DNA from: Desulfosporosinus orientis DSM 765
GTDB taxonomy: Bacteria; Bacillota; Desulfitobacteriia; Desulfitobacteriales; Desulfitobacteriaceae
Direction of reading: 5' to 3'
Assembly (NCBI RefSeq): GCF_000235605.1
Contig: NC_016584.1
Location: 2,716,001-2,780,000, forward strand
Length of the DNA: 64,000 bases
Below are positions 61,268-64,000 of the stretch, in pieces (within the stretch, counting starts at the first letter, position 1; each line of letters opens with the position of its first letter). The position numbers and the translations under genes are program-made. The notes under the pieces are model-generated. The model saw only the letters and a program-made list of their open reading frames with translations. It had not been told where the DNA came from and searched no databases.

Positions 61268-62056
61268 CTATGCTTTGCTGAAGGCCCGTTTAACAAAGAT
61301 GCCTGCCGCCCCTCCCAGGCAAAGGAAAGCTGCGGGAAGTACCGGATTGGCGGGGCTGTTATCGCCGGTTTTAGGGACATCGTCCAGCTTGGGCTCCGCC
61401 TGCTTTGTTGCCGGGGCTGAGGAGGAGCCGGATGCTGAAGGAGTCTGACTTTGAGGCTTTTGTTCTGTTAGTACCGGTTGAACTGGTTGATTAGCTGCCG
61501 GCTGCTCTGCTGGCTTTTCAACGGCAACAGCTCCAATTGTTATCTGATTGGAGAAGGGGGAATAGATATAGTCCCATTCACCGGGGCCTTCCCCATAATA
61601 GTACTGGTAATAGAATTGCAGTTTCACATCATAAGTATGGGCCGAAATGTCCAAAGGCGCCATGTTTTCGACTTCTACAGGATAAAGGGCGACCAGGTAA
61701 TTGCCGGGTTTTTCGGGTACGGCTGCCATTTCATCTTCTGTAATGAGGTCCAGATATCCTCCATCCCATTTTTTAAATTCTCCTTTATCCACACTTAGAT
61801 AGTAGTCGAGAAATACAGCGCCATCGGTGGGACGGGTTTGGTCAAGTTCCAGAATGCTTTGGGGGACTTTTACCTCCAGAAGAAAATAGGGTTTGCCGTT
61901 GTCCGCCTTCTTCAGCTCAATTTTTTCTGCCACGGGCGGCACAATTGTTTCGGGGACTCCGGCAGGAAGTGCGGCCAAAGCAGGGACAGAAAGGACGGCG
62001 CTTATGATCAATGAAGCGGCCAAAGATATAAGGGTTTTCCAGGTTCTTTTTTTCAT
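61268..62056 (-). CDS. Sortase-anchored surface protein with VPKTG motif
   Basis: A 262-residue exported protein. A signal peptide (residues 1-28, ending PALAA) leads to a beta-rich domain of about 150 residues (YFLLEVKVPQSILELD, YDVKLQFYYQYYYGEGPGEW). A Pro/Gln/Ser/Ala-rich spacer follows, then the sorting signal VPKTGDNS, a hydrophobic helix and a KRAFSKA tail. Class B sortase substrates usually carry NP(Q/K)TN, so VPKTG is atypical for the adjacent enzyme. Ligand or partner of the outer domain is unknown. GGAGG precedes the ATG. Confidence 0.85.
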   Translation of the reverse strand: MKKRTWKTLISLAASLIISAVLSVPALAALPAGVPETIVPPVAEKIELKKADNGKPYFLLEVKVPQSILELDQTRPTDGAVFLDYYLSVDKGEFKKWDGGYLDLITEDEMAAVPEKPGNYLVALYPVEVENMAPLDISAHTYDVKLQFYYQYYYGEGPGEWDYIYSPFSNQITIGAVAVEKPAEQPAANQPVQPVLTEQKPQSQTPSASGSSSAPATKQAEPKLDDVPKTGDNSPANPVLPAAFLCLGGAAGIFVKRAFSKA

Positions 62057-62175
62057 GAAGTTAATCCTCCTCGATGATTAGTTTTTTCACGTACGCTTAC
62101 ATCAACATTATTAAAAAGCTGTTCATTGGGATAGGTGATATAAAACTTTTCTTAGTAAGAAAAATACCATCTAAA

Positions 62176-62210
62176 AAACAGGTCTTTGTTTAAGCTCCAA
62201 AGACCTGTTT
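62176..62210 (-). terminator. Intrinsic terminator of the PAS-AraC gene
   Basis: A perfect 13-bp stem, AAACAGGTCTTTG with CAAAGACCTGTTT and a 9-base loop, continues into further T residues on the minus strand, ending the regulator transcript before the sortase operon. Confidence 0.85.
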
Positions 62211-62228
62211 CTGCAGAAGAGACGGTTA

Positions 62229-63005
62229 TTAAGAATTGACGGTATTCCGGTATTGAGCTGGTGAAAGGCCTACTTTTTCTTTAAAGACCCTGGCAAAATG
62301 GCCATTGTAATCCAGGCCGCAGATTGCAAAGGCTTGAGCTACAGAAAGATTGAAATCGGATAATTTTTCTTTTAGCTTGTTGATTTTATAATTTGTGTAA
62401 TAATCGTGTGGGGTCATGCCGGTATGTTTTTTAAATAGCCTTGTGAAGTGAGTTTTGCTGAGGCCTGCAGCTTTGGCGACTTCACCGGCAACAAAGGTAT
62501 CAAGCCAATGACTTTCTATGTACTCTTTGGCCCGGATAATTTCATTTTTTCCCTGGTAGACTCGTCTGTTAATAAGAAGTGCCACGATATAGGAGATCTG
62601 GTTTTCGCTATTCAGAATAGGAAAAATCGTGATATCCTGATAAAGGGCTTCTATATCTAAATCATTAATGCCGTACCGCTGGGTGATATCCTCAAAGGGT
62701 ACCTTTATGTCCGTCAAAAAAATCGTTTCTCCTTGAAAAGCGCGCTTTACCGAATGGATAAGGTTTGTTCCGGCAATGGCAGGGTCTTTGAAAATATTGT
62801 ATTTACCGACGATCATATCCGGGCTGGGGATATGATATTCTTTGAGGAGTGCCTGATTGACCAGCACCGATGTGCCGTCAGGGGAGTAAACCTGGATTGA
62901 GTAAGGAAAAAAATCAATTACTTGGGCAAGGAGTTTTTCGCTTCCAAAAACCGAGTGAAATGAATTAATGATACGAGTGTGTTGGTTATTGGACTCATTT
63001 TCCAC
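62229..63005 (-). CDS. PAS-domain AraC-family regulator
   Basis: A 258-residue regulator. The N-terminal half is PAS-like (FFPYSIQVYSPDGTSVLVNQALLKEY, then VKVPFEDI and a second strand set) and could sense a small ligand. The C-terminal 100 residues are an AraC double helix-turn-helix (VAGEVAKAAGLSKTHFTRLFKKHTGMTP and FAICGLDYNGHFARVFKEKVGLSPAQYR, by parts). I favour GTG 63005, 7 bases after GAGGTG; GTG 63014 overlaps that site. It is divergent from the citE-like gene and probably controls it. Confidence 0.83.
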   Translation of the reverse strand: MENESNNQHTRIINSFHSVFGSEKLLAQVIDFFPYSIQVYSPDGTSVLVNQALLKEYHIPSPDMIVGKYNIFKDPAIAGTNLIHSVKRAFQGETIFLTDIKVPFEDITQRYGINDLDIEALYQDITIFPILNSENQISYIVALLINRRVYQGKNEIIRAKEYIESHWLDTFVAGEVAKAAGLSKTHFTRLFKKHTGMTPHDYYTNYKINKLKEKLSDFNLSVAQAFAICGLDYNGHFARVFKEKVGLSPAQYRNTVNS

Positions 63006-63327
63006 ATAATTCACCTCGTTTTTTTTGCTTCTTTATTTGGCTGTAATACTTGTATTATACATTATCCGCGTTTGGGCAAATAGGGTTTTGTCATGGAGTA
63101 TAGATACTATTAGGCATACAGCATTCCTTTAACGAATAAACACCCTCTGCCAGATGATGAAGGCTCATTACAGAGCCGAATCAGGGCGGGGATGTTTTTT
63201 GCTGTCCAATTATTCCTTTCCTGAATGCACCTTATTCCAAACAAGTATTTTACTAAAGGAAAGGAGACAGATAGGATGAAGATAACGCAAGCGCTTGTAA
63301 ACTTTTAAATATTAGGGGGATAAGATA
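63006..63327. other. Divergent regulatory region with citE-relic repeat and a 10-codon ORF
   Basis: Positions 63105-63147 repeat 60376-60422 and may hold a regulator site. At 63276 an ATG behind AAAGGAGA encodes MKITQALVNF and stops; it resembles the start of a larger enzyme and may be a leader peptide or a vestige. No other gene is visible. Confidence 0.45.
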
Positions 63328-64000
63328 ATGACTGTCATGAGATCGATGCTCTATGTTCCGGGCAACGACAAGAAAGCTCTGGATGAAGCTTTAACTTTTC
63401 AGGCCGATGTGATCGTCCTGGATCTTGAGGATTTGGTCCCTCCTGCTGAGAAAGAAAAAGCGCGGCAAATGGTTCGGGAAAATATTCAATATGCCGGATC
63501 CGCCGGCTTAGAAGCCTGGGTCAGAGTCAATGCCTGGGAAACCAATCTGACCAATTCCGATTTGGAAGCGGTAGTCTATCCAGGCCTGTGCGGAATCAAT
63601 CTGACTAAGGTCAGCGGCGCTCCAGATGTTCAGCGTTTAGACTGGAGGCTGGAAGAGCTGGAACGGGAGCGTGGGCTGGATGTAGGCAGTGTAAAGATCT
63701 GCCTGCTGATTGAAACAGCAGTAGGGATTGTTAAAGCCTATGAGTCTTGTGCAGCCAGCCCTCGTGTTGTAGCCGCGATTTTTGGTGCTGTTGATTACAC
63801 CCGGGATATGCAGGTGAAATTGACGTCGGAGGCGGTGGAGCAGCAGTTTGCCAGGGGCTATCTGGCGGTTGCGGCCCGTGCTGCCCGGATCCTGGCCATT
63901 GATGCACCGTTTCTCGCTTATCGGGATATTCCCGGGTATGAGCGCAACGTGGCGGAAGGACGCCAAATGGGGTATAAAGGCCGGATGATCGTCCATCCCA
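63328..64000 (+). CDS. CitE/HpcH-family lyase, cut by the right edge
   Basis: The first 224 codons of a citrate-lyase-beta-like (CitE/HpcH/HpaI) protein: MRSMLYVPGNDKKALDEAL, VIVLDLEDLVPPAEKEKAR, VRVNAWETNL, ICLLIETAVGIVKAYE with the metal-binding glutamate, GAVDYTRDM with the metal-binding aspartate, and GRMIVHP at the very end. Such enzymes cleave or form acyl-CoA esters such as malyl- or citramalyl-CoA. The 3' part lies outside the window. AGGGGGA precedes the ATG; the PAS-AraC gene is divergent. Confidence 0.88.
   Translation, partial: MTVMRSMLYVPGNDKKALDEALTFQADVIVLDLEDLVPPAEKEKARQMVRENIQYAGSAGLEAWVRVNAWETNLTNSDLEAVVYPGLCGINLTKVSGAPDVQRLDWRLEELERERGLDVGSVKICLLIETAVGIVKAYESCAASPRVVAAIFGAVDYTRDMQVKLTSEAVEQQFARGYLAVAARAARILAIDAPFLAYRDIPGYERNVAEGRQMGYKGRMIVHP

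Noticed and set aside
63637-63996. Minus-strand ORF at the right edge
   Set aside because: It is the antisense of the clearly recognisable CitE-like gene.
1-64000. CRISPR arrays, tRNA/rRNA genes, intact insertion sequences or prophage genes
   Set aside because: Looked for repeat-spacer patterns, cloverleaf genes and transposase motifs by eye and saw none; a computational scan would be needed to exclude them fully.

Overview
The window looks like a chromosomal segment of an anaerobic, spore-forming, sulfidogenic or dehalogenating-type Firmicute of the Desulfitobacteriaceae/Peptococcaceae kind (Desulfosporosinus or Desulfitobacterium-like). This is inferred from strong AGGAGG ribosome sites, moderate GC, an hgcAB pair, tandem ThiC-like bza genes under cobalamin riboswitches, a split FeoB, DUF3231 and CBO0543 family proteins typical of clostridial spore formers, and sortase-anchored wall proteins. 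I see no tRNA, rRNA, CRISPR array or intact insertion sequence.

Layout. 0-6 kb: a frameshifted CBO0543-type membrane gene at the left edge, a DUF3006 plus ComEC-like lipoprotein hydrolase pair, small ORFs, then a molybdopterin oxidoreductase with an HxlR-type regulator. 6-12.7 kb: a metalloid/metal block with two ArsR regulators, an MFS pump, split and full-length ArsP/DUF318 permeases, a CxxC thioredoxin-like protein, ACR3 and arsenate reductase. 13-18 kb: a cobamide lower-ligand locus, cobalamin riboswitch-purF-cobalamin riboswitch-bzaA-bzaB, followed by a decayed methyltransferase gene. 18.2-19.9 kb: arsR-hgcA-hgcB, the mercury-methylation pair, whose HgcA needs a corrinoid. 20-23.4 kb: tandem CBO0543 and tandem DUF3231 genes plus a DNA-ligase relic. 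23.7-32.6 kb: metal and envelope genes (P1B ATPase, DUF4405 protein with a divergent two-component system, CDF exporter, feoA and split feoB). 32.9-37.8 kb: two tandem YhgE/Pip proteins and a GNAT enzyme. 37.9-43.1 kb: a BirA-operator-controlled biotin operon bioWF-bioB-bioD-bioA, followed by signal peptidase I.

43.8-49.4 kb: a TetR-RND efflux segment bracketed by two copies of the 3' end of an AraC-family gene. 50-60.3 kb: an amino-acid/amine catabolic region with an APC permease, glutamate dehydrogenase, RidA, an ornithine-cyclodeaminase-like enzyme, a four-gene FAD/Fe-S dehydrogenase complex, a LysR regulator and a TIM-barrel protein. 60.4-64 kb: a class B sortase with its VPKTG substrate, a PAS-AraC regulator, and a CitE-like lyase gene cut by the right edge.

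How the genes may work together. The most coherent unit is 13-20 kb. A cobalamin-sensed PurF paralogue can supply the aminoimidazole ribotide precursor to the two Bza enzymes making the benzimidazole lower ligand, next to hgcAB, whose product uses a cobamide. A palindromic element of about 64 bp occurs three times (5.96, 18.1 and 58.3 kb), always directly downstream of a gene, and looks like a mobile bidirectional terminator. Gene decay is visible in several places: a CBO0543 gene, a small membrane gene, the bzaC-like methyltransferase, the DNA ligase, and AraC and CitE fragments.
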